A stretch of 64,000 nucleotides of DNA from contig NZ_BASE01000028.1 of the NCBI RefSeq assembly GCF_000813125.1, forward strand, positions 1 through 64,000, in the 5' to 3' direction. The translations under genes were made by a program, and so were the position numbers. This document shows, in pieces, positions 17,246-25,683 of this stretch (positions within the stretch are counted from its first letter, which is position 1; every line of letters starts with the position of its first letter). The notes under the pieces were generated by a model. The model was not told the origin of the DNA, searched no databases, and saw nothing but the letters and a program-made list of their open reading frames with translations. The stretch comes from Mesobacillus selenatarsenatis SF-1 (lineage in GTDB: Bacteria > Bacillota > Bacilli > Bacillales > Cytobacillaceae).

Positions 17246-18995
17246 AATTGCCACCCCTTTTTTTATTAAAAGTTAATAAGTTATGAGCCTCTTTAAGTGC
17301 ATTTTTCAATAAATAATTCACTTTATTAACCTGCCTGTTTATAGAGTTGTTCAACAAATAAAACTCATGTGTCCCCTTCTCCAAGGAAGCCATTCTATTA
17401 ATTGAGGAGAGCGAGGGAACTGGCAATAAACCAACAGCCGGATCATGTTCGAAAAGGTCATTACTTACATAATTAAGAGGAACAAGACTACGTGAAATTG
17501 CCATGATTCTCTTATTTATTTCCTTCTGGTCTTCAACCAACAGCGCCGAAGTTGGTAAAGTAGATTGCACCTTCATGATTACTTCTTCAAGTTCATTTAA
17601 ACGTTCCAAGGTTAAGTCCAGATTCACTTTATCTCCTGCTGTTTCTTGATATTTTTTTATCGTAACTTTAATTTCTAGAACCGCAGCCAATTGGTTGATC
17701 GGCACAATAGGATCGGTTAAAACTTTATAGATTGAGAGAACATAGATTTCACAATCGCGCTTTAAATTGGCAGGATGGATTTTATCAATTGTGTCTTCAA
17801 CTGTATGCCACCACCAACCGAACCCTCCTGCCTCTTTTCCCGCAAAAACTTGAAACACTTTTTGGGACATCGGGTCATTAGATAGTTGTTGTTCGGACAT
17901 TCCCATATACAAGGATGGAACTCCCGCTCCCCAAAAAGATTGGTCAGCGTACTTTCCATATCTGCTGCCAACATAATCCTGACCGGCTAATTCCTTCACA
18001 TAGAGAGACGCAATATCTTTAGTTTCACTCATACAGTTACTCTCGCTAAGGATAGTAGCTCCTTTTCCTCCGACAGAATCAATATAGAAATGCATGACGC
18101 AATTCTCGTGGATTTCTTCCCAATGCTGATCACAGTAGGCCTGTGAACCAGCATATCTGCCATGAGAATGTCCTGACCAAAAAGCAAAACGAATCGATCG
18201 TTTCATTTTGTTTTTATATTTTGACAGCACTCTCGCGACCTCTAGCATAGTCGCATTTGCAGATCCGTTATCCATGGCTCCGTAATGCCACGAATCGATA
18301 TGGCCACTGAATAAGACAAAATGCTCTGGTTCTTCTTCCCCTTTAATTTCGGCGATTAACGTTGGGATTGCTGTCCATTTCGTTTCAACCTCGGTATGTA
18401 ATTCTACCTGGCTCTTCCCTTCAGCAATCGACTTTTTTAGGATTTCACCAGAGTCATCATTTACTGAAACTACAGGAATCTTCGGCATTTGTGAGATATT
18501 TTCGGCAGTGGGACTTCCCCAAACAGTTGAAACAATCATTTCATGTGTATATGGTCCATTTATAAAGACGACGGCAAGGGTTCCGGCATCACTAAGCTTT
18601 GCTATAACTTCTGGACTTGCAATGCCTTCTACAACGCTAATTTTGCCCTTGCAAAGAGAAAGCTTACCATCTGTATAATCACCAATATAAACGGATTCTC
18701 CTAATAAGCCGCCTTCTTTGGTGGACGGTGCCATTGAGTGAGTAATACAAGGCACATCGATATCCCCAATCTTTAAGCTAGCTTTACGTGGAAGAGAAAT
18801 GTACGCTTCGTGAAAAGAAAGTTCAGTCTCTAGCCCAAAGCTTTCCAAAGACTTTTGGGCAAATTTGAACGCACGAAGCTCTTCTTCAGATCCTGACAGT
18901 CTTACCTCTTTGGCAATTTCCCTGTTATAATCCATTAGTTGATTTGCATTTATGTGGGATATTATTTCTCTTTCAATCACCGTCAACTTTTCCAA
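17232..18995 (-). CDS. M28-family peptidase-like protein with PA domain and altered catalytic motif
   Basis: A 587-residue protein. Residues ~80-215 contain a PA-like insert (KISVVEGIASPEVIAK, LAVVFING). The M28 zinc core follows: FSGHIDSWHYGAMDNGSAN (~229-247) supplies the first His and the bridging Asp. Where M28 enzymes have a Glu-Glu pair, it reads FWSGHSHGRYAGSQAY (~277-292), so catalytic and metal Glu are replaced by Ser/His residues. Later IDSVGGKG and WWWHTVEDTIDKI (zinc His) fit the family. A helical C-terminal extension (~440-587) is present. GGGAGG lies 7 nt before TTG 18995. No signal peptide, so cytosolic. It overlaps the acetyltransferase and SDR genes. Confidence 0.78.
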   Translation of the reverse strand: MEKLTVIEREIISHINANQLMDYNREIAKEVRLSGSEEELRAFKFAQKSLESFGLETELSFHEAYISLPRKASLKIGDIDVPCITHSMAPSTKEGGLLGESVYIGDYTDGKLSLCKGKISVVEGIASPEVIAKLSDAGTLAVVFINGPYTHEMIVSTVWGSPTAENISQMPKIPVVSVNDDSGEILKKSIAEGKSQVELHTEVETKWTAIPTLIAEIKGEEEPEHFVLFSGHIDSWHYGAMDNGSANATMLEVARVLSKYKNKMKRSIRFAFWSGHSHGRYAGSQAYCDQHWEEIHENCVMHFYIDSVGGKGATILSESNCMSETKDIASLYVKELAGQDYVGSRYGKYADQSFWGAGVPSLYMGMSEQQLSNDPMSQKVFQVFAGKEAGGFGWWWHTVEDTIDKIHPANLKRDCEIYVLSIYKVLTDPIVPINQLAAVLEIKVTIKKYQETAGDKVNLDLTLERLNELEEVIMKVQSTLPTSALLVEDQKEINKRIMAISRSLVPLNYVSNDLFEHDPAVGLLPVPSLSSINRMASLEKGTHEFYLLNNSINRQVNKVNYLLKNALKEAHNLLTFNKKRGGNYVGN

Positions 18996-19545
18996 GGTTC
19001 TCCCTCCCATTTTCATTTAATACTGAACTCCACTCTCGATCCAAAATACTCATCTCATAATAACTCCAATAATCGTTCACGATTCTCGATGCTTCTCTAA
19101 TCAATCCCTCTGTTTGAAAACCCATTTTCTGATAGAGTTTAAGAGCTGGGGTATTGAAATCATATACAGCAAGGCTCACCTTATGAAGTCCAAATTGTAC
19201 AAATGCTATATTTAACAGCTTATTGACCATTAAAGGAGCTAAGCCCTTGCCTTTCATCTCCTCATCACCAATTAGGACTCGACACATTCTCGCATTTCTA
19301 TTATGAAGATTGATTGAACCAAGCGAAATATGCCCGATTACCTTCGATGATTCAACGTGGACAACCTTAAAAGCCTGAATCTCTGAACCCACTTTATTTG
19401 CTTCACCCAAATACTTAATGAGCTGTTGGTGCGTCAGCGGATAGGTAAATCCTGTCCCGCTCCATTGCAGTAGAAATTCAGGACTATCAATCCAGCTTAT
19501 AAGTTGTGGGATGTCACCTTCTGTAAAGTATTTCAATTCGATCAT
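18973..19545 (-). CDS. GNAT N-acetyltransferase (RimJ/RimL type)
   Basis: A 190-residue acetyltransferase. Family marks are YFTEGDIPQLISWI at the N-terminus, the strand VIGHISLGSINLHNRNARMCRVLIGDEEMKGKGL (residues ~75-105, with the acetyl-CoA loop in the RGKG-like part) and ALKLYQKMGFQTEG (~130-143). It should transfer an acetyl group to an amine. It overlaps the M28 gene by 23 bp, so it may modify a product of the cluster. The gene begins just after a non-coding mobile element. Confidence 0.83.
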   Translation of the reverse strand: MIELKYFTEGDIPQLISWIDSPEFLLQWSGTGFTYPLTHQQLIKYLGEANKVGSEIQAFKVVHVESSKVIGHISLGSINLHNRNARMCRVLIGDEEMKGKGLAPLMVNKLLNIAFVQFGLHKVSLAVYDFNTPALKLYQKMGFQTEGLIREASRIVNDYWSYYEMSILDREWSSVLNENGRENLGKVDGD

Positions 19546-19568
19546 GTTGATGAGCCTCTTTCACTTTA

Positions 19569-19765
19569 ATATGAAGGCTCTTTTCTCAAACTTTGTTGCT
19601 ATTGACAACAAAATAGGATTAGATAACCTATGTTTCTTCACAAAATTAAAGATTATTAGGAGAAAAGAGCTTGCACACTTAATACCGAACTACAAAATAG
19701 CTTTTTTCACGTTAAATCGGCTTTAGGATTTTAACAACAATCTTTACGAAAACAGCCTATATGAA
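19569..19765. mobile_element. MITE-like non-coding element, copy 1, with target duplication
   Basis: The element body is 19576-19758. Its ends are imperfect terminal inverted repeats: GGCTcTTTTC...TTGTTG at the left and, read in reverse complement, GGCTgTTTTC...TTGTTG at the right, matching at 18 of 23 positions. ATATGAA flanks it directly on both sides (19569-19575 and 19759-19765), a target duplication. A subterminal inverted pair (GCTCTTTTCTC / GAGAAAAGAGC) folds the left half. No ORF of substance. A second copy lies at 29746-29931. Confidence 0.8.
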
Positions 19766-19770
19766 TGAAG

Positions 19771-19803
19771 GGAGCAGGTTTAAACCATTTCAAAACCTGC
19801 CCT
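19771..19803 (-). terminator. hairpin after the second binding-lipoprotein gene
   Basis: GCAGGTTT (19774-19781) and AAACCTGC (19793-19800) with flanking GGG/CCC. The T-run expected on the minus side is missing; the mobile element begins 12 bp further on and may have displaced or altered it. Confidence 0.5.
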
Positions 19804-19810
19804 CTCTTAA

Positions 19811-21421
19811 TTATTTGGACATTTTATGGAAAGGCACATACCATGTATTCATTGGATTCATTTCAAATCCTTTTACATAATCCTTTACAGGTGCGCTTTC
19901 CATCGTTTGTGCTATAAAGGCGTAAGGAATTTCTTCTGCCATGATTTTCTGAACGTCTTCATATAAATCTTCGCGTTTTGCTTCATCAACAGTAGTACGT
20001 GCTTCTTCTAACAGTTGATCAACTTGTTTATTGTCATAAAATGCTGTGTTAAAGCCCGGCCCTTTACTTGAGGAATGCGCAAAATACCATAAGTTATAAT
20101 CAGGGTCTGCAAAGTCAGGTGTCCAAGCGCCTAAGGAAATATTATGGTTTCCTGAAGTTATCAAGTCTAGATAAGTAGGCCACGCGTATTCTTTTATAGT
20201 TACTTTTGCACCAATCTTTGCCAAATCTGATTGGATAGTCACGGCCATGTTTTTATAAACCTCATCATTTTCTGAAATTGAAATTTCAAATTCAAGCATA
20301 TCTTTATAACCAGCCTCTTCGATTAATTGCTTTGCTTTTTCTAAATCATAAGGATATAGAGGAGTATCCTTAGCAAAACCGAACATCCCCTTAGGAACTG
20401 CCGAGTTAACCCTAAATGCATTCCCAAGATAGATATTTTCTATAATCGCTTCATAGTTAACAGCATGGACAAACGCCTTTCTAATAAGAGGATTATCAAA
20501 TGGAGCTTTCGACATGTTCATGTCTCCAAATACTAGTTTGTAGCTTGGAGAAGAATGAACTTTGATTCCATTTTTGCCGTCCATTTCTTCCAGAGTCGCT
20601 GGAGAAATAGTGGTAGTGTCCAGCATATCCACTTCACCTTTTTCCAGCATGATTCTTGCTGTCGATGCTTCTGGTATAACGAGTATATTGACTTTCTTCA
20701 AAGTTGGCTTTTCTCCCCAATAGTCTTCATTTGCAGTTAATACAAGTTTCTGCCCTCGGTCCCAGCTTTCAAGTTTATAGGGTCCTGATCCCATTTCTTT
20801 ATCAGCAAGGTATTCTTCTCCTAGATCTTCACCCTCATGTTCAGCTAGTTTCGGATTGACTATATTCGCATAAACAGTTCCTAAAGTTTTAAGAAATGGA
20901 GCATATGGATGTTTGAGATTGATAGTGATCGTATGATCATCGACAATTTCGAAACTATCTTCATCAATTACTTTTTTAAACTGTCCCGCTGCTGATTTAC
21001 CTACTTTTAATGCTCTTAAGTATGAATATTTAACCGCTTCGGCAGTAACTGCACTGCCGTCATGGAATTTTGCGTCCTTTCTTAAATGGAAAGTATAACT
21101 CAGTCCATTGTTTTCAATGTCCCATTTTTCCGCCAGCATTGGGGAAATTTCTGTGGTGGTACCATCATAATTAACAAGTCGATCATAGAGCATATAAGTT
21201 ATTCTAAAAGATGTATTAGCTCCGGTTCCGTGAGGATCTAAGTGAGGAATATCCTGATTGGTTGCAAAATTGAAGACTTCACTGGCAGTGTCAGATTGTG
21301 GTTTGTCTTTTTGATCATTCGATTTTGTTGTAGCCTCTTCATTGTATTTATTACACCCAGCTATTAATAAGACGGAACAAAGCAGCAATATAAATAATAC
21401 AAAAGGTTGACTCTTTTTCAT
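19811..21421 (-). CDS. peptide-type ABC transporter substrate-binding lipoprotein (family 5), copy 2
   Basis: A 536-residue extracytoplasmic solute-binding protein. A signal peptide ends in the lipobox IAGC, and the family-5 signature is the stretch YSYLRALKVGKSAAGQF with the preceding DAKFHDGSAVTAEAVKYS (~115-150). It is closely similar along its whole length to the lipoprotein at 27183-28823 (shared CNKYNEE/CNKYNQE start, FNFATNQDIPHLDPHGT, AWTPDFADPDYNLWYFAHS), so it is a recent paralogue that likely feeds the same permease with a related ligand. AGAGGGG precedes the ATG at 21421. It follows a ketopantoate-reductase-like gene by 19 nt. Confidence 0.9.
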   Translation of the reverse strand: MKKSQPFVLFILLLCSVLLIAGCNKYNEEATTKSNDQKDKPQSDTASEVFNFATNQDIPHLDPHGTGANTSFRITYMLYDRLVNYDGTTTEISPMLAEKWDIENNGLSYTFHLRKDAKFHDGSAVTAEAVKYSYLRALKVGKSAAGQFKKVIDEDSFEIVDDHTITINLKHPYAPFLKTLGTVYANIVNPKLAEHEGEDLGEEYLADKEMGSGPYKLESWDRGQKLVLTANEDYWGEKPTLKKVNILVIPEASTARIMLEKGEVDMLDTTTISPATLEEMDGKNGIKVHSSPSYKLVFGDMNMSKAPFDNPLIRKAFVHAVNYEAIIENIYLGNAFRVNSAVPKGMFGFAKDTPLYPYDLEKAKQLIEEAGYKDMLEFEISISENDEVYKNMAVTIQSDLAKIGAKVTIKEYAWPTYLDLITSGNHNISLGAWTPDFADPDYNLWYFAHSSSKGPGFNTAFYDNKQVDQLLEEARTTVDEAKREDLYEDVQKIMAEEIPYAFIAQTMESAPVKDYVKGFEMNPMNTWYVPFHKMSK

Positions 21422-21440
21422 CCTCAAACCCCTCTCTTCA

Positions 21441-22481
21441 TTATCTTAGGACATCATCCTCATATAGCTTCTTCAAATCCATTAGATTATCCCATGACAT
21501 TTGCTTGGCCCCTTGCTCTAACTCTTTTATTCTTTCAATTACAAATTTAGTTAGAGGGAAGGACAAATTATGCTGTCTGCCAATCTCTAATATTGGAACT
21601 AAATCAAAATCCACCTCTGTCTTTCGCCTTCTTATGGCAATGTCCCTCCATATTCCACTTTTTTGTTTTTTATTTTTTGCCATCCAAGTCGAAATACGAT
21701 CAAATTCTGCATTTAACAGTTCTTGTTTTTGGTTTTCCCTTGGAAAGATTAATTCCGGCCTCCATACATCAAAGGAATGGACATTCACGTTCTTTACGTG
21801 TGCTGCTTCAAGTGTTTCAGCACATAGCTCAATAAGTGCTGGCCTGAATTCTTTCCTATCTACGACAGTGGCCATAGTCTCATCTACTAGGGCGGTTGCA
21901 TACAATAATGCTGCATATGACAACTTACTCCATAAATATCCCAATATATTATGCGTTTGTTTAACTGGACCCCAATGTTCCAATATATTTTTCAACACTT
22001 TCAATCTATCGGTAGATGTCCCGTTAAATTCTCCTATCGCAACAGAGGATACCCCACCATACAAAATCCGGCCTGGCTCAAGATAATCTGCCGAAAAGTT
22101 GACAAAACAACATAGTGGCTCAGACACCTTCTTTTGTACGGGAACTTTCAAATCTATTAATCCGTTTTGAAAAGATACAATTGTTGCGTCTTTGTTGATC
22201 AATTGGCAGACCTGGTCCAATGCCTGTTGAGCATGGTGGGCCTTTGTGCAAATAAAAACCCAATCAAGCTGCTTGTTTCTTGCTATTAATTCTTCTGGTG
22301 TATACGCTTCTCCTTTGACTACAAATTCTTCTGCCGGACCCTCTATCCTTAATCCTTTATACCTGATGTGATTTACATGTTCTTGCTCAATATCACAGAA
22401 AACTACATTTACACCTGCTCTCGCGATATAGGCGCCAAGAACCCCTCCAATTGCACCCGAGCCAATAATCGTTATTTCCAT
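21441..22481 (-). CDS. ketopantoate reductase-like (PanE/ApbA family) dehydrogenase, copy 1
   Basis: A 346-residue NADP-dependent 2-oxo-acid reductase of the ApbA/PanE family. GSGAIGGVLGAYIARAG (7-23) is the nucleotide loop, FICTKAHHAQQAL (~76-88) and SFQNGLIDL the usual mid-section, and LWSKLSYAALLYATAL (~184-199) holds the catalytic Lys. A paralogue with the same architecture lies at 33594-34640. Both are longer than pantothenate-pathway PanE (~300) and sit with peptidases and an ABC importer, so a reaction on a 2-oxo acid or an opine-like intermediate is more likely than pantothenate synthesis; this is inference. Confidence 0.85.
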   Translation of the reverse strand: MEITIIGSGAIGGVLGAYIARAGVNVVFCDIEQEHVNHIRYKGLRIEGPAEEFVVKGEAYTPEELIARNKQLDWVFICTKAHHAQQALDQVCQLINKDATIVSFQNGLIDLKVPVQKKVSEPLCCFVNFSADYLEPGRILYGGVSSVAIGEFNGTSTDRLKVLKNILEHWGPVKQTHNILGYLWSKLSYAALLYATALVDETMATVVDRKEFRPALIELCAETLEAAHVKNVNVHSFDVWRPELIFPRENQKQELLNAEFDRISTWMAKNKKQKSGIWRDIAIRRRKTEVDFDLVPILEIGRQHNLSFPLTKFVIERIKELEQGAKQMSWDNLMDLKKLYEDDVLR

Positions 22482-22544
22482 TCATTCACCTCCACTGAGT
22501 ATATTTTTTTGAAGGTGAAGCCACAAAAGCCTCACCTTCTACCT

Positions 22545-23819
22545 TTATTGTTTCAACGTGTTAAAAGCATCGAATTCTTTTCCGTTCAACTTGCTGATCG
22601 CTTTGATAAAAGTATTCGTTGTATGTGGTGTGTCATAGAGAATGGAGAAATACTCTTCTCGTTTTTCTTTAGGAGTTTCTTTATAGGCGTTTCCTACCAT
22701 CCAACGGCCATAATAGTAGCAAGGGAAATAAGTTTTTTGAATAGGATCTGAGAAGAATCGGAAGGCATTGTTTGCTTCAATTTCGGTTATACCGCCTTTA
22801 TTGATTAAATAATCTATTGTTTCCTCCTTTGATACCTGGCCAAGGTTATACATATAGCAGGCATTAGTGGTGAACATCCTTTGGTAATCGAGATAATTCC
22901 TTGCTAGTAAGTACTGTTGCTTCTGCTCATCCGTTACACCAGGTGTTTCTTCGTTTACATCATCCCAGCCAAGGAAGCTTAGGGCTGTTTCAGGTCCACC
23001 TTCAAACAATGCATTGGTAGGACTGTTGATTAAGTAGTACGAAGCCTCGAGTGGAAGCTTTCCCTGCTGGAATAAGTAATCCCATCGGCAATAGAATGCC
23101 TGGTGTCCAGGATAGCCTTCATGCGTCATAATTTGTGCAAGGATCGGTTCTGTCCATGGGCGGTCAATATTGAAGGTTAAGTTTCCGCGATAGCTGCCGG
23201 TATATTTGGAATACCCGCTCCAGAACACTCCTCTGATTGGCTTGATCCAATCGATCCCATCTTCCTCTGGAAGCCCTATTACCCTTTTCAAAGTCCCTTG
23301 CTTGCTGTTTTCACGGAAGTTTTCTGCTACGGTTGTCACCTGTTCAGGCTCAATCAATGTATCAGAACGCCAGGCAGTAGCTTTTTCAAATAAACTTCCT
23401 TTGTACCCAAGGTCTGACAGCCCTTTTTCAACCAGCTGCCTAGCATATTCTAGCTGTTGTTCAGTTATCAAGGTGGATGGCAACTCCTGTATGTTCGCAA
23501 TCAGTTCTTCATATGGAACATTGTCACCCTGCAGGCTTCGAGCAAAATAACGAAACCCGTTCGCCATAGCTCTCATATATTCTCCTTCATGTCCTTCTTT
23601 CGTTTTGAGTGCACTTTCTACTTCATCCAGAACGTCACCAATCTCATCGAAGCTGGAAAGCGTCGGCTTCAGATTACTGTAACTAGCCGTGGCAACCTCC
23701 TGGCTGTGTAATTTTTGAGCCTGTTCATTCAAACTGACGACAACATCAACGATTTTTCCCCCCACTGGTTCATCAGTCCATCTCAACATCTGCTTCTCTT
23801 CCTTAATTGACCGATTCAT
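22545..23819 (-). CDS. putative metallopeptidase of the DUF885 type (HEGYPGH motif)
   Basis: A 424-residue soluble, largely helical protein. HEGYPGH (~233-239) matches the HEGxPGH zinc-like motif of DUF885 proteins, and ALFEGGPETALSFLGW with an ARNYLDYQRMFTTNA helix follows, where the third ligand would lie. No signal peptide, so it should act inside the cell, perhaps on imported peptides. GGAGGG lies 6 nt before the ATG at 23819, which overlaps the creatininase-family gene by 17 bp. The hairpin just downstream (22511-22540) has its T-run on the wrong side for a terminator of this gene. Confidence 0.72.
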   Translation of the reverse strand: MNRSIKEEKQMLRWTDEPVGGKIVDVVVSLNEQAQKLHSQEVATASYSNLKPTLSSFDEIGDVLDEVESALKTKEGHEGEYMRAMANGFRYFARSLQGDNVPYEELIANIQELPSTLITEQQLEYARQLVEKGLSDLGYKGSLFEKATAWRSDTLIEPEQVTTVAENFRENSKQGTLKRVIGLPEEDGIDWIKPIRGVFWSGYSKYTGSYRGNLTFNIDRPWTEPILAQIMTHEGYPGHQAFYCRWDYLFQQGKLPLEASYYLINSPTNALFEGGPETALSFLGWDDVNEETPGVTDEQKQQYLLARNYLDYQRMFTTNACYMYNLGQVSKEETIDYLINKGGITEIEANNAFRFFSDPIQKTYFPCYYYGRWMVGNAYKETPKEKREEYFSILYDTPHTTNTFIKAISKLNGKEFDAFNTLKQ

Positions 23820-24528
23820 ATGCAACCCTCCATAGATCTTCAATATCGGATAAAACTAGTTCCAGCATCATTTCATATAATCTTTCGCCTTTTTCGGCTG
23901 TTGCTGCTCCTGCATTGCCTAGATAGCCATCCTTAAATAACACCTTGCCTGATTTTTCGTACTTGATTTTCGGATTCATATTTACCTGATGGTCACCAGC
24001 AAGACTAGGATCAGCAAGCTTCTCATCAATAGCAAGAATTAATGAAGTCTCGTCTTCTCCACCGTGGCCAGGTCCTTTTGTGATTTCAAGAATTTGTTCA
24101 CGGTAATCCACCCACCAATTGATGGTTAAAACCTTCATCCCTAGGTCAGCAAGCTTTTCGGCAACAGTCGTTAAGCTTGGAATATTGCCTCCGTGCCCGT
24201 TGAACAGGACAATTTGTTCAAAACCATTCCGGTGAAACTCCTTCCCGATTTCATAGACATATTGAGAAAAAGCCTCAGCAGAAATATCAATCGTCCCTTC
24301 AAATGGGGCAAGACCCCAAGAATGACCGTAAGCAACTTCAGGGGCCATCAATACTCTGTCTCCAATCCTCTGGTCAAGCCGTCGGACAAACTCACGTGGA
24401 ATCCATACATCTGTTCCGAGCGAACAATGAGGTCCATGCATTTCAATCATTCCAATTGGCAGCAAAACAGTGTCTACGGAAGATTTAATTTCCTTGAATT
24501 TTGAGGCTGTTAAATCCATCATGTACAT
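23803..24528 (-). CDS. creatininase-family amidohydrolase
   Basis: A 241-residue metal-dependent amide hydrolase. IGMIEMHGPHCSLGTDVWIP (~26-45) gives the Glu, His and Asp ligands, NGHGGNIPSL (~110-119) is the family signature, and GHGGEDETSLIL (~158-169) carries the final Glu. The family includes creatinine amidohydrolase and the FAPy deformylases of flavin and deazaflavin synthesis, and also many enzymes of unknown specificity. Here it sits inside a peptide/amide cluster, so a ring-opening or deformylation step of that pathway is plausible. Confidence 0.85.
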   Translation of the reverse strand: MYMMDLTASKFKEIKSSVDTVLLPIGMIEMHGPHCSLGTDVWIPREFVRRLDQRIGDRVLMAPEVAYGHSWGLAPFEGTIDISAEAFSQYVYEIGKEFHRNGFEQIVLFNGHGGNIPSLTTVAEKLADLGMKVLTINWWVDYREQILEITKGPGHGGEDETSLILAIDEKLADPSLAGDHQVNMNPKIKYEKSGKVLFKDGYLGNAGAATAEKGERLYEMMLELVLSDIEDLWRVAYESVN

Positions 24529-24543
24529 TATGTCAGACCCCCT

Positions 24544-25683
24544 TTATTTGTTGGCGTATCTCTGGATAATTTCAGCCATCAGTGCGGCCCTGTATGGGAG
24601 ATTAGATAAATCAACATGTTCCTTCTCTGTGTGGGCTCCATCACCAAGCGGGCCCAGTCCATCGATTGTCGGAATGCCTATCCCTGAGGTGAAGTTGCCG
24701 TCGCTCGCTCCGCCTGAAGACCCTTCATTCAAATCATATCCGTGTGATGCGGCGATTCCCTTCAACTCGTCATACAATTGAATCACTGCCTCCGTCCGTT
24801 CAAGAGGGTATCGATCGATTTCTCCAATAACCTCGACCTTTGTTCCTTTTACAAAAACAGGCCTGTTCAAGATTGCTTCTGTAATCTTTTCTGCCTGTGC
24901 TTTTTTGGTGATGCGAACATCAATTTCTGCCACAGCTTCCTTTGCAATGACATTCCCTCGGGTACCGCCTTTCACTACACCGACATTCACCGAAATGCCT
25001 TCATCACGATTTTCAAGCTTTTTCAAATCCAGGATTTGATAAGCCAACTCTTCGATTGCACTCGCACCATCCCATGCATTGATCCCAGCATGAGCTGCAA
25101 TTCCTTCGACTTTCATGAGGAACTGCGCAGCACCTTTTCTTATGGTTTTTACTGCACCATCTGGTCCGATGCTTGATTCCGGAACAAATACGACTGAGCT
25201 TTTTTCAGCTTCCTTGAGGATAATTTCCTTCGAATGGGTACTGCCAACTTCTTCATCTGTTGTAACCAGGAAGGTAATTTTCTTGTTAAGTTGAGCACTC
25301 GTTTCTTTCAATGCCTTTAATGCCCATAGTGTAATAGTGAGGCCGCCTTTCATATCAAAGACCCCTGGGCCATAAAGCAAGTTTCCTTCCTGTCGTATTG
25401 GCAATGCCCCCTCATCCCATACTGTATCCATGTGGCCAATCACTAGAATCTGTCCTTCATCGCCACCTTTTCCATATGTAAATTTGTATTGATTGCCAAC
25501 TTCTATTTTTTCAATCATTTCAACGGAACTCCCTACTAATCTCTCGAATTCCTCCCCCAGAACTTGACCGCACTTATCTACCAGATCCTTTGTATGGGAA
25601 GGAGATTCAGCCTTTGTCAACCTAAGCAAAGTGTCAGTAATGGAGTTACTGTGTTCCTTAAGGTAGTTTAAAATATCAGACAT
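24544..25683 (-). CDS. M20 peptidase, glutamate carboxypeptidase-like
   Basis: A 379-residue cytosolic exopeptidase resembling carboxypeptidase G2. VIGHMDTVWDEG (~81-92, metal His), GPGVFDMKGG (~105-114, bridging Asp), TTDEEVGSTHSKE (~139-151, catalytic Glu pair) and GAHTEKEHVDL near the C-terminus (last His) are all there. Family members release C-terminal glutamate or aspartate. It overlaps the amidase stop by 8 bp and precedes the creatininase gene by 15 nt, so all three are one operon. Confidence 0.88.
   Translation of the reverse strand: MSDILNYLKEHSNSITDTLLRLTKAESPSHTKDLVDKCGQVLGEEFERLVGSSVEMIEKIEVGNQYKFTYGKGGDEGQILVIGHMDTVWDEGALPIRQEGNLLYGPGVFDMKGGLTITLWALKALKETSAQLNKKITFLVTTDEEVGSTHSKEIILKEAEKSSVVFVPESSIGPDGAVKTIRKGAAQFLMKVEGIAAHAGINAWDGASAIEELAYQILDLKKLENRDEGISVNVGVVKGGTRGNVIAKEAVAEIDVRITKKAQAEKITEAILNRPVFVKGTKVEVIGEIDRYPLERTEAVIQLYDELKGIAASHGYDLNEGSSGGASDGNFTSGIGIPTIDGLGPLGDGAHTEKEHVDLSNLPYRAALMAEIIQRYANK

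Noticed and set aside
22511-22540. Terminator for the DUF885-type gene
   Set aside because: The stem is good, but the T-run lies on its wrong side for a minus-strand terminator, and no + strand gene ends there.
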